Part shown: in pieces, positions 25,301 through 33,679 of the stretch
Numbering within the stretch: position 1 is the first letter of the stretch
How the letters are laid out: each line of letters opens with the position of its first letter
From: Fusibacter sp. A1
GTDB taxonomy: Bacteria > Bacillota > Clostridia > Peptostreptococcales > Acidaminobacteraceae
Reading direction: 5' to 3'
Length of the DNA stretch: 64,000 bases
NCBI RefSeq assembly: GCF_004125825.1
Contig: NZ_QQWI01000009.1
Span: forward strand, 1 to 64,000
Made by a program: the position numbers and the translations under genes
The notes under the pieces: generated by a model
Told to the model about the DNA's origin: nothing
Database searches by the model: none
Seen by the model: only the letters and a program-made list of their open reading frames with translations

Positions 25301-27704
25301 ATCTGCCTTTTCCCAAAGTAGTAAGCTGTATCAATTGAACCGCATAACTTTGCGAACCACCATCTGCGATATCCACTTTCGCGTAGTTGCTTCCATCAAT
25401 CGTGTCGATGGACTGAGTAGCGCTTCCACCAAAGTCCGATATCTGTACAAGGTTCCACAGATCCGAAAAATCAAGTTCTGCGGAATAATTGTCTTGAATC
25501 GCTTCACTGAAATCGCCATTCGAAAGCAGGTTTCCTTCCAGGTCTGCCACCTTGGCGCCTTCTGGCAAGGACTCGCTGATCGATTCCGGCTCGACAGGCG
25601 TCATATAGTCTCTACCTGTCAGTTCATACACTCTTACATAATCCACTTCCATAGTGCTTGGGAACATCGTATCCTCAGTCGGTTCACCGTCAAAATTACC
25701 GCCGACCGCCAAATTCATGATCATATAGAATTCCTGATCGAACGGAGCCGGGAAGGAATACTCCTCACCATTCGCATCTTTGGTGTTCCAGTTGTTCTGG
25801 GTCTGATACAAAGCGCCATCAACATACCATCTGATTTCTCCCGGTTCCCACTCGATCGCATACACATGGAAATCGTTAACCGATGTCGTATCCGCAAACG
25901 TATATTCTTTACCAGAGTACTTGTTGTTGGGCCATAGGGCGCCGTAGTGAAGCGTTCCAGCAACTACATTGGGTCTGCTGCCCCAGCCTTCCACAATATC
26001 AAGCTCTCCGGATGCCGCCCAACCGCCATAGACATCTTCAACGGGTAACATCCATATCGCCGGCCATAGTCCCTTGCCTACCGGCAACTTCGCGCTGATT
26101 TCATATCTGCCGTACTTTTGACTGAACAATCCTTTAGTCAAAAGTTTTGCAGATGTATAGTCATAGCTTCCAAATTCATCACTTGTTTCTTCTTTTATCG
26201 CCTTGATGACAAGTTTTCCGCTTTCAACATACGCATTGTCTGACGAGTCCGTATAGAATTCTTTTTCATTGTTTCCCCAACCAGCGGCAACACCTGCACC
26301 GGATTCATCGACAATCCAGTTGCCAATGTCGTGCTTCCATTTGGTAAGGTCAAGTTCAGAACCGTTGAACTCGTCATTCCAGGTCATCGTCCACATTCTC
26401 TTCTTGGTCGAATCTGTACTGGATGCCGATGAAGCGTTAGTCGATTCCACAATTTCCTGTCCGCCGATCGTAACTGTCACTCCTTCATCAAGAACAACCG
26501 TTTTTACCACGACATCCACTGTGACATCCTTAACTTTTATTTCAGCATTTACTATCGACCCCTTGCCTGTGACATTGAGTTTAGCTGCAGTTTCAGTTGC
26601 GACAAGCGTTTCAATTGTCGAATTGTCGCCTACTTCAAGATTCACATCGGAAGCTTCCACCGAAACCGATCCAAACTTACCGTCAAGTACAACCTTGCCG
26701 CCACCGACAACTTCAGCAGGGATCATTACCGTTTCAAACCCGTCACCCTCAAGTTCCTCTTCAAGCAGAATCGCACCGGAGGCTAAAACAGTTACCTTGA
26801 TTTGAGTGGATCCGCTTGCTACTATCCTGATTTTATTGTTGGTCTTCTTTACAAGCAAGGCGCCGTTGATATTCACGTTTTCAAAGTATAGGGAGTTTTC
26901 TCCACCACCCTTTACGACAATATCTCCTTCAATCGTCACGTTCGCTAAATGGACTTCACCCTCACCGACGTTCTCGGTAATAAATACATCACCCCTTATG
27001 ATTGTGTTTTCAAGTCTTACATCAGCGGCGCTGATCGTCACATTGCCGTCGATAGTCTCCAACTCGCCTGATGAACCACCATAGGTTCCTGGCTCCAAAT
27101 ATCGCTGTCCAAATATCCTATCCAATAAGACAACTGCCTCTGCACGTGTAATATCGCTATTTGTGCGTAAGGTATTGTCTGGATATCCTGTCAATAAACC
27201 TTTTTTAAGTAGGGATTCCAGTGCCGACCGGTTCCAAGTGTCACTGTCATCAAAATCGTAAAACTTGCTGAGCTCTGTCAGCTCGTCAACCTTCGCAAGT
27301 TCAAGCAAGTTTGACAGTACTACCGCAACCTCTTCTCTTGTAATTTGATTCATCGGCCTGAATGAACCATCGGGATAACCATCGGTTAAACCGCATTCAT
27401 ATGCGAATGCCACCGCTTCGAAATACCAGTCATTTTCCTTCACATCTGTAAATGGCATTTCTGTCATACGATCCAATGATATGACATTATGTATAAGTGT
27501 ATAGAATTCCGCTCTTGTTATACTTGCATCGGGTTTGAACATCCCCCCTTCATAACCATTTACAATTCCATCATCAATCCACTTTGAAATTGTGTTTTCC
27601 GCCCAATGATCTGAACTGTCGTTCATTCCAATACTTGCATAACTTGGCATGAACGTCGACAGAATCAATGTTAAAATTACCGTTAGTGCAATAAACCGCC
27701 TCAT
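22341..27704 (-). CDS. SLH-anchored GH16 beta-glucanase with multiple CBM4/9-like modules
   Basis: 1787 residues, exported and cell-wall attached. Order: signal peptide (1-23); three SLH repeats (about 28-75, 84-135, 149-196) each with the ITRAE/ITREE motif; a repetitive beta-helix-like part (about 210-420); a glycoside hydrolase 16 domain (about 437-695) with the catalytic GELDIVEG (Glu567, Asp569, Glu572), as in laminarinases and lichenases; then about seven related modules of 130-160 residues, each opening with a pattern like NGDF/NGTF/NGYF and containing YxLSFDA/YELTFDAS, as in CBM4/9. It should degrade outer beta-1,3 (or 1,3-1,4) glucan at the cell surface. The last four modules are very alike and point to recent tandem duplication. 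Two LacI-type palindromes lie in the promoter region. Confidence 0.93.
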   Translation of the reverse strand: MRRFIALTVILTLILSTFMPSYASIGMNDSSDHWAENTISKWIDDGIVNGYEGGMFKPDASITRAEFYTLIHNVISLDRMTEMPFTDVKENDWYFEAVAFAYECGLTDGYPDGSFRPMNQITREEVAVVLSNLLELAKVDELTELSKFYDFDDSDTWNRSALESLLKKGLLTGYPDNTLRTNSDITRAEAVVLLDRIFGQRYLEPGTYGGSSGELETIDGNVTISAADVRLENTIIRGDVFITENVGEGEVHLANVTIEGDIVVKGGGENSLYFENVNINGALLVKKTNNKIRIVASGSTQIKVTVLASGAILLEEELEGDGFETVMIPAEVVGGGKVVLDGKFGSVSVEASDVNLEVGDNSTIETLVATETAAKLNVTGKGSIVNAEIKVKDVTVDVVVKTVVLDEGVTVTIGGQEIVESTNASSASSTDSTKKRMWTMTWNDEFNGSELDLTKWKHDIGNWIVDESGAGVAAGWGNNEKEFYTDSSDNAYVESGKLVIKAIKEETSDEFGSYDYTSAKLLTKGLFSQKYGRYEISAKLPVGKGLWPAIWMLPVEDVYGGWAASGELDIVEGWGSRPNVVAGTLHYGALWPNNKYSGKEYTFADTTSVNDFHVYAIEWEPGEIRWYVDGALYQTQNNWNTKDANGEEYSFPAPFDQEFYMIMNLAVGGNFDGEPTEDTMFPSTMEVDYVRVYELTGRDYMTPVEPESISESLPEGAKVADLEGNLLSNGDFSEAIQDNYSAELDFSDLWNLVQISDFGGSATQSIDTIDGSNYAKVDIADGGSQSYAVQLIQLTTLGKGRYYEVSFDAKSSGNRTMTMKMSAGEERGWTTYSDSYSLDLTESMTTYTKVFQMTAESDIAARLEMNLGLNANSVWIGNVKVREVSAPEVDYDASKAPLADGNGVYNGEFDKESVDRMAYWNLTTNGVYAYPSVSETTRRLFVNVGSGGDNASDVSLEQKGIQLEENTVYTLSLDAKAKAARTIEVAFSNTAGDLHTDVEVIDLSTEMDTYEFSFEMNGSTDLESILMIHLGGSDVDVYLDNIVLKATSIDYSTIDVFPLENGDFSDGLTGWSNYIHDDVTASIAVENDEVKIAADSVGAQTWGIQLYQGPFDFSNKVEYVVAFDVKSDVDRNLEVVIDNSSYTRYLSETVAATGEYTHYEYTLKLPVEDAVSLKFLLGRTDSGVTEGAHNLYIDNVVCEVKDASRDTNLIIKNGTFETDTDKWNLYIGDGSDGAISVSGEEMKIDFAAYAGWFKWSTQVYQDIIELEEGKTYELSFDARSTVDRDVLLQMTDLTEQTVPLTDTMTSYTYEFTATAATFEGKLNFLLGTDNMDGADFTPHSIYLDNISIVEVEQAADGSTVSNGYFDTDTTAWNLYTADGSDGSIGVSDEMLKVDFASYAGWFKWSTQVYQENIVLEAGKSYELTFDASSTVDRAIWLELNDLEAQELALTETKKTFTYKFTASESIENAKLNFLLGTDNVAGEDFVAHQVYLDNIELNESIVVNGYSDVNDIGWTLYANDGSSAALSTTSGAIRVDFSGYAGWEKWSTQVYQENIALEAGKSYELTFDASSTTSGAIWVELNGMAQQELLLTDTTETFTFSFTASESTANGKLNFLLGTMNEDGADAVAKSVVIDNVEINELIVSNGGFDSDIGGWDKYVGDGSDASLSSTNGMLKVDFVNYAGWFTYSTQLYQAGLELKAGSDYTVTFDASSTLDRNAWLEIDGSNGLEVVAFSLSGLKQTYTYDFTAVETSKNGKILFMLGTENLDGSLFTPHSVSFDNVTIVKK

Positions 27705-27776
27705 ACTACCTCCCTACAACCTAGAAACAATAGATGCCAACTGAAAAACATGTAAAAAAGGATCTCTCCTTCACGC

Positions 27777-27812
27777 AATCCCTTCAACGAAATCGATTTC
27801 GTTGAAGGGATT
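27777..27812. promoter_or_regulatory. 36-bp perfect palindrome, LacI-type operator (proximal)
   Basis: A perfect inverted repeat of 18+18 bases with core CGAAATCGATTTCG, in the 5' untranslated region of the glucanase gene about 30 bases downstream of the predicted transcription start. The core matches the form of LacI/GalR family operators. As RNA it would also be a very stable hairpin. Confidence 0.7.
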
Positions 27813-27831
27813 AATAAAAACCGACCTCTTA

Positions 27832-27847
27832 GGAAATCGATTTCGTT
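27832..27847. promoter_or_regulatory. LacI-type operator at the transcription start
   Basis: GGAAATCGATTTCGTT repeats the core of the 36-bp palindrome and sits directly behind the -10 box, over the expected start of transcription. Confidence 0.7.
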
Positions 27848-27850
27848 ATA

Positions 27851-27879
27851 ATCGTATTACAATTACTTAACATCGTCAA
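27851..27879 (-). promoter_or_regulatory. Promoter of the glucanase gene
   Basis: Minus strand: TTGACG (27874-27879), 17-base spacer, TACGAT (27851-27856). The leader is about 140 nt long. Confidence 0.65.
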
Positions 27880-27945
27880 TTGTTTATTACATAAAAATGC
27901 AATTCATCGTGTTCTAATTCGTATTCGAGAGGCTTGTGGAACATG

Positions 27946-27980
27946 AAAAAGCAGTTTACACGGTGTGTAAACTGCTTTTT
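27946..27980. terminator. Terminator behind gdhA
   Basis: AAAAAGCAGTTTACAC (27946-27961) and GTGTAAACTGCTTTTT (27965-27980) form a 16-bp perfect stem with A/T tails. It lies about 140 bases behind gdhA. Confidence 0.85.
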
Positions 27981-28006
27981 GGGTTTGTTTTGGTTATTAG
28001 GTGTTT

Positions 28007-28118
28007 CTCCTCTTCGTTGAACAGAATACGTTCTTCAAGTGCTTTGCACTTCTCCTCTACGTCGAACAAAATACGTTCGACTGGCCGGAGGGGCGGCCCA
28101 AACATGAAATGTTTGGGC
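28007..28118. repeat. Cluster of small hairpins and a 30-base imperfect repeat behind gdhA
   Basis: CTCCTCTTCGTTGAACAGAA (from 28007) and CTCCTCTACGTCGAACAAAA (from 28052) are two copies, 45 bases apart, of a unit that continues with TACGTTC. Between them lies AAGTGCTTTGCACTT. The second copy holds GTCGAAC...GTTCGAC, and GCCCAAACAT-GAA-ATGTTTGGGC (28096-28118) closes the group at the gdhA stop codon. Read on the minus strand, a 49-codon open frame (27956-28105) crosses it with a duplicated ERILF motif but no ribosome binding site. Confidence 0.5.
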
Positions 28119-29453
<1,335 letters not shown>

Positions 29454-30030
29454 TTACACGGCTCCTTTTGTTTAGTATTCTTTTTAGCGGTACCACATCT
29501 GTTTCATTCGGAGTTTTGCATAATAATCTACGCATAAATAGCTTACCATATTCTAGTACCTAGTAGTAAAAAACAAGTAAGACATCAATGAAATATCACG
29601 ATTATGCATAACTCAGAAGAAAACAAGTTGCATTCTTTTCGCAAAATGCAAGTTTTCCTGCAAATTTTACACCGCTTCTCCTTGCCAACAAATTAATGAT
29701 AACATAAAATCGTTATTAATCAAACGTTTTCCTCATTTTTTTAATTTTAAAGATCTTCTCCACAATCCACCCGTATAGCTATGTATACAAGATATGAAGT
29801 TTAACTGTTAATTATCAGACAATTCGGTTATTTTATTAACAATATGATTATCATGCAAGGCTCCCTGCAAAATTGTAGGTAAACATAGGAAAAATACTTC
29901 AATCAGGTGAATTTCCAATAAAAACAGACTGTTTATGCAGGTTGTCACCTGCATAAACAGTCTGTTTTTTCTAAATATGAACATGCTAAACTACATTATG
30001 TGAACTTAGTTTGATATATAGTAAACAATG
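29454..30030. other. AT-rich intergenic region (577 bases)
   Basis: No gene could be supported. It must hold the gdhA promoter on its left side; several AT-rich boxes are possible and none is clearly best. A near T-box string (GATGTGGTACCGCTA, minus strand, near 29486-29499) lies in the gdhA leader without a terminator. The right part contains the long hairpin at 29921-29970. Confidence 0.6.
29921..29970. terminator. Long bidirectional hairpin behind the GerMN gene
   Basis: A perfect 22-bp stem (29921-29942 with 29947-29968, loop TGTC) bounded by AAAA and TTTTTT. It lies about 60 bases behind the stop codon of the GerMN-domain gene and is the likely terminator of the regulator operon. Confidence 0.75.
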
Positions 30031-30909
30031 TTAATAATCAGATCTTGGCCAGATGACTTTGAACAGATCATCACTTTCCTCAAGTAAAAACCACTCTTCA
30101 GTACCGCCATCGTATGTGATATTGCGAGTTCGATCGATATACTCGTAATTGATAATCACACTTAGATTTGTACCATTTCTCTTAACAAAGGGCTGAGTCG
30201 CTTCATATGACTGCTTCTGATTTCTATAACTGCTCATCTCGGACTTAAAATCATCTTTGGTGAAATCATCGCTGGCACTGGCCGTAGTCATATTGAAAGC
30301 AAGGTCATAACGTTCAATCATCACATAGTTGAGAAAGGTCTGAACAACATCCCTAGGAGTCGCAGGTTCTCTGAAGATCAAGGTATCATTGTAGGATAAA
30401 TCAGCAATCGTATGCTTAGCATCAAGATAGGCGTTGATATCCTTGCCCTCAACCTTGATTTGAATCCGTTCAATGTTATCAAACTGTGTGAGAGAGTTAA
30501 CGATTGAGTAAAGCACCACCTCATGATAGCCTCGTTGCCAAAATGTCGAATTGACAAGCTCACCGCTCAAGTTCAGATAAAGCTTCTTATTAACGATTTC
30601 ACTCGACAGAATTCTTACTCCCTCGTCGATGACCCCAAATAGCTTTTCATCCGTAGGACCCATTTTAAGTTCTGTCAATACGGCTTCTACGAGTTCATTG
30701 CTATTGATCGTAATGGCTTTTTCTTCTGCTACAAGCATCTCTTCACGGTTGACATAAAATATGGAAGTGTTTATCTTGAATGTCGAAGGCGACGGAGAAA
30801 TTCCAGCCTCCTTATTGATATAGACTACTGTACTGACACGGCCCACCGTATAAAAGATCAAAAGCATCATTAAGGCGATAGTGATGATAAATCTGAATTG
30901 ACTTTTCAT
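30031..30909 (-). CDS. GerMN-domain exported protein
   Basis: 292 residues. An N-terminal membrane anchor (FIITIALMMLLIFYTVGRV, about 7-25) precedes a GerMN domain (about 45-165: FYVNREEMLVAEEKAITINSNELVEAVLTELKMGP...LYLNLSGELVNS...YSIVNSLTQFDNIERIQIKVEG). The last 110 residues (TFLNYVMIERYDLAFNMTT...) look like an NTF2/SnoaL-type fold. GerMN domains occur in spore germination protein GerM and in LpqB of the MtrAB system. It follows the kinase gene by 9 bases, so it is probably an accessory of this two-component system, as LpqB is for MtrAB. It is not lipidated here, since no lipobox is seen. Confidence 0.78.
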   Translation of the reverse strand: MKSQFRFIITIALMMLLIFYTVGRVSTVVYINKEAGISPSPSTFKINTSIFYVNREEMLVAEEKAITINSNELVEAVLTELKMGPTDEKLFGVIDEGVRILSSEIVNKKLYLNLSGELVNSTFWQRGYHEVVLYSIVNSLTQFDNIERIQIKVEGKDINAYLDAKHTIADLSYNDTLIFREPATPRDVVQTFLNYVMIERYDLAFNMTTASASDDFTKDDFKSEMSSYRNQKQSYEATQPFVKRNGTNLSVIINYEYIDRTRNITYDGGTEEWFLLEESDDLFKVIWPRSDY

Positions 30910-30918
30910 GATCGCCTC

Positions 30919-32343
30919 CTAACTTTCTGATTTTCTAGGCAGGATAATAAAGAACTCGGTACCTACACCTGCCTGACTTTGCACTTCGATACGTCCCTGA
31001 TGTAGGGAAATGATCTGATGCGCTATGCTCAGTCCCAGACCAGAACCGCCTGTATCACGGGCCCTAGCTTCATCGACACGATAAAACCTGTCAAAAATAT
31101 GCGGTAGGTCTTCCTCAGGAATCCCGATTCCCGTGTCTTTGACTTTCACGACAAGATCTTCCCTGTTGGCATAAAGCTCCACATGCACATACCCGCCGTC
31201 AGGAGTATACTTAACCGCGTTGTTGATGATGTTGATCAGACACTGCCTGATCTTAAGGCTATCGACCACCGTATTGATCGGATCGGTGTCCTCATAGGTC
31301 AAATGAATGTCCTTTTGCTCCGCAAGCGGCTTAATCGTTTGAATCGTATGTTTTACAAGCTGGTTGAACACAACCGGCTGGTATTCGAGCTGTAACTCGT
31401 CTTTTTCAAGATTGACAAGGTTAAGGAGCGTATCGATGATTTTATTCAGTCGATCCATCTCCGAATTGATATCCTGCATAAAATCCTCGTACACCAACAG
31501 ATCGTCAGGTTTTGACAGCGACAGGGTCTCAGCGATGATTTTCATAGACGCGATCGGGGTCCTCAGCTCATGGGATACATTGGAAACAAACTTCTTACGC
31601 ATCTCATCGACATGGTATAACTTGGTGATCATCGTATTGAAGGACTCCGCCAGGTTTCCTAGTTCGTCCCTGCTGTGGATTTTGGCCTTTTGATTCTTGT
31701 TTCCAAGCGCTACTTCCTTGACGACTTGCGTCAAGTTCTCAATCGGTGTGGAAAAGATATCGGTGAAGATAAAACTGACGACCGCTGTGATGATGATCGC
31801 TCCGATCGAAAGTCGGTAAAAGTTCTCCGAAATCTCCTTGATCTGATTGAAGATATCGACAGGCGAAGAGGACATGAGGATCGCTCCTATGACATTCCCC
31901 GATTCATAGACCGGTACGCCTACATAAATCGCCTTTCCGATATCAGAGAAGTTATACGCCTGGGCGGATGAAAACCCGTTTAGGGCGTTCACCACTTCAT
32001 CGATGCTATTAAGACTCGCGCCGTAGTAGTCGTCAAAGGAATCAACGATAACCTCTCCCGACCGGTCGACTACGAGAACTCTTGTGTTCAACCTAAGGCT
32101 TAAGCTTTTAATAATGCTTTCGGCATAATCTAAGGATTGTCTGTTCTGATAAGAACTGATGGACGGGGCGATCTGATCTGAAACAATCGTTCCTTGACTA
32201 AGCAAATTGTCTTTCTTCTCTTCCATCAAGTATTCAGTAAGCGACGCGTTGATGAATGCGTTGATGAGAAGCAGTGAAATGAGCACTAATAACAAATAGG
32301 TGGAAACAAGCTTCCACCTAATGCTAAAATACAATTTATTCAT
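30919..32343 (-). CDS. Sensor histidine kinase, WalK/PhoR-like
   Basis: 474 residues. Membrane helices at about 11-33 and 178-197 enclose an extracytoplasmic sensor of about 145 residues (dCache/sCache-like: TRVLVVDRSGEVIVDSFDDYYG). Then HAMP (about 198-250), HisKA with FVSNVSHELRTP (His258) and HATPase_c with NNAVKYT, DTGIGIPEEDLPHIFDRFYR and GGSGLGLSIAHQII. There is no cytoplasmic PAS, unlike true WalK. It autophosphorylates and passes the phosphate to the regulator encoded just upstream (8-base overlap). The signal is unknown; the GerMN partner suggests the cell envelope. Confidence 0.92.
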   Translation of the reverse strand: MNKLYFSIRWKLVSTYLLLVLISLLLINAFINASLTEYLMEEKKDNLLSQGTIVSDQIAPSISSYQNRQSLDYAESIIKSLSLRLNTRVLVVDRSGEVIVDSFDDYYGASLNSIDEVVNALNGFSSAQAYNFSDIGKAIYVGVPVYESGNVIGAILMSSSPVDIFNQIKEISENFYRLSIGAIIITAVVSFIFTDIFSTPIENLTQVVKEVALGNKNQKAKIHSRDELGNLAESFNTMITKLYHVDEMRKKFVSNVSHELRTPIASMKIIAETLSLSKPDDLLVYEDFMQDINSEMDRLNKIIDTLLNLVNLEKDELQLEYQPVVFNQLVKHTIQTIKPLAEQKDIHLTYEDTDPINTVVDSLKIRQCLINIINNAVKYTPDGGYVHVELYANREDLVVKVKDTGIGIPEEDLPHIFDRFYRVDEARARDTGGSGLGLSIAHQIISLHQGRIEVQSQAGVGTEFFIILPRKSES

Positions 32344-33031
32344 TTCTAAAATAATATCCGACGCCCCACTTGGTCAAGATGTATTCAGGCTGCGAGGAAT
32401 TGGTTTCTATCTTCTCCCTCAAACGTCTGATATGAACATCTACAGTGCGGACATCTCCAAAATACTCATAGCCCCATATGATTTCAAGCAATTCTTCTCT
32501 TGAGTAGACTTTACCCTTATTCACCGCCAAAAGAAGCAGCAGGTCGAACTCTTTTGCAGTCAGGTTGATATCGCGTCCTGCAAGCATCACCTTACGGCCA
32601 AGCGTATTGATTTGGAACTCGTCCACTTTAAGCACGCTTGTCGTGGAAATCTTGTCGCTCACCTGCACACGTCTTAGAATAGCTTTGATTCTAGCTTTTA
32701 GTTCTAAAATATTAAATGGTTTTGTCAAATAGTCATCAGCGCCATATTCAAGACCTAGCACTTTTGATGAATCATCACCTTTTGCAGTTAAAATGATAAT
32801 CGGAACCGTAGAAGACTCACGAAGCTTTCTGCAAACTTCCAGTCCATCCATTTTAGGGAGCATCAAGTCCAGAACAATTAGGTCGTATTCGTACTCTCTT
32901 GCCTTGTTGTAGGCTTCCTCGCCGTCAACCGCTGTCTCGATAACATAATTCTCTTGTTCTAAGCTGTACTTAAGCCCTTTTAACAATACGGGTTCATCAT
33001 CTACTACCAATAGTTTTTTTGACATATTCAC
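32336..33031 (-). CDS. Response regulator, OmpR/PhoB family
   Basis: 231 residues: receiver domain (Asp11/Asp12, phospho-acceptor Asp55 in LIVLDLMLP, Lys in YLTKPF) and a C-terminal winged-helix DNA-binding domain (LTAKEFDLLLLLAVNKGKVYSREELLEIIWGYEYFGDVRTVDVHIRRLREKIE). Closest in type to WalR/PhoP/ResD regulators. It leads the operon with the kinase and the GerMN gene; the kinase start lies within its last codons. A promoter is found at 33087-33115. Confidence 0.93.
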   Translation of the reverse strand: MNMSKKLLVVDDEPVLLKGLKYSLEQENYVIETAVDGEEAYNKAREYEYDLIVLDLMLPKMDGLEVCRKLRESSTVPIIILTAKGDDSSKVLGLEYGADDYLTKPFNILELKARIKAILRRVQVSDKISTTSVLKVDEFQINTLGRKVMLAGRDINLTAKEFDLLLLLAVNKGKVYSREELLEIIWGYEYFGDVRTVDVHIRRLREKIETNSSQPEYILTKWGVGYYFRNE

Positions 33032-33086
33032 ACCTCGGTTTATCTTTAACGTCTCTCTGACATTAATCTATACGCTCTCATGTTCT

Positions 33087-33115
33087 ATATTATAGTTTTT
33101 TTCGCTAAATTTCAA
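33087..33115 (-). promoter_or_regulatory. Promoter of the two-component operon
   Basis: Minus strand: TTGAAA (33110-33115), 17-base spacer, TAATAT (33087-33092); TATAAT overlaps two bases earlier. About 55 bases ahead of the regulator start. Confidence 0.5.
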
Positions 33116-33130
33116 GCATCAGCGGTATTT

Positions 33131-33550
33131 TCAATAGAAAACCTGAATGCTTTTCAAATCAACCATGACCTCTTTGTGGATATTGCTCAACTTCGTTGGA
33201 CCTATCCCCTTTATATTAATTAATTGTTTTATATTTTCGAACGGTCCGACATTTGTACGGTATTCGATAATCCTTGCCGCAAGCACTTCACCGATCCCGT
33301 TTATGGAACAAAGCTCTTGGATATCCGCCTGATTGATGTCCACAGGACTTTTCTTTTTTTCAAGGGTCGGTTCTATTAAGTCCTCCGGTGCCGCTTTTGC
33401 AGCGGCATAAGCCAATTCCTTTTCAAAAGTGGGATCAACCCCCACAACCGGTTGTTCGGTTGAAGGCTTTATGTGATTCAACATCAGAAGCACAAGTCCG
33501 ATCATTGCAATCGTGACCGCTTCTACAACAACTTTCTTAACCAACTCCAT
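33131..33550 (-). CDS. ComEA-like helix-hairpin-helix protein
   Basis: 139 residues: one membrane segment (AVTIAMIGLVLLMLN, about 11-25), a linker of about 40 residues, and a double helix-hairpin-helix domain (SPVDINQADIQELCSINGIGEVLAARIIEYR and PFENIKQLINIKGIGPTKLSNI), as in the DNA-receptor ComEA. A role in DNA uptake is known for ComEA, but the extracytoplasmic SLBB domain of full-length ComEA is missing, and no other com gene is nearby. It therefore could also be another HhH membrane protein. It stands alone between the two-component operon and divergent dacF. Confidence 0.78.
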   Translation of the reverse strand: MELVKKVVVEAVTIAMIGLVLLMLNHIKPSTEQPVVGVDPTFEKELAYAAAKAAPEDLIEPTLEKKKSPVDINQADIQELCSINGIGEVLAARIIEYRTNVGPFENIKQLINIKGIGPTKLSNIHKEVMVDLKSIQVFY

Positions 33551-33679
33551 CTATGACAACCTCCCCTTTTTCGCAGTATATCATTTCAACTCTTTTCTGT
33601 CCTGTAAATTGGCCGATAAGAATGCAAGCAGCAGACAATCATGTTATAATGGACAAAAGTACTTGACAGGGAGATAACC

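Noticed and set aside
25335-25937. 200-codon plus-strand open frame
   Set aside because: Lies opposite the GH16 domain of the glucanase gene; antisense shadow.
27956-28105. 49-codon minus-strand frame behind gdhA as a gene
   Set aside because: No ribosome binding site and it runs through hairpins and the gdhA terminator; kept as a repeat only.
29486-29499. T-box-like string GATGTGGTACCGCTA in the gdhA leader
   Set aside because: No stem I, no terminator between it and gdhA, and gdhA is not a usual T-box target. Probably chance.
29921-29970. Second MITE, because the hairpin contains CAGACTGTT and its complement
   Set aside because: The stem is continuous with a 4-base loop and A/T tails, which is a terminator; only nine bases agree with the IS ends and no flanking duplication is seen.
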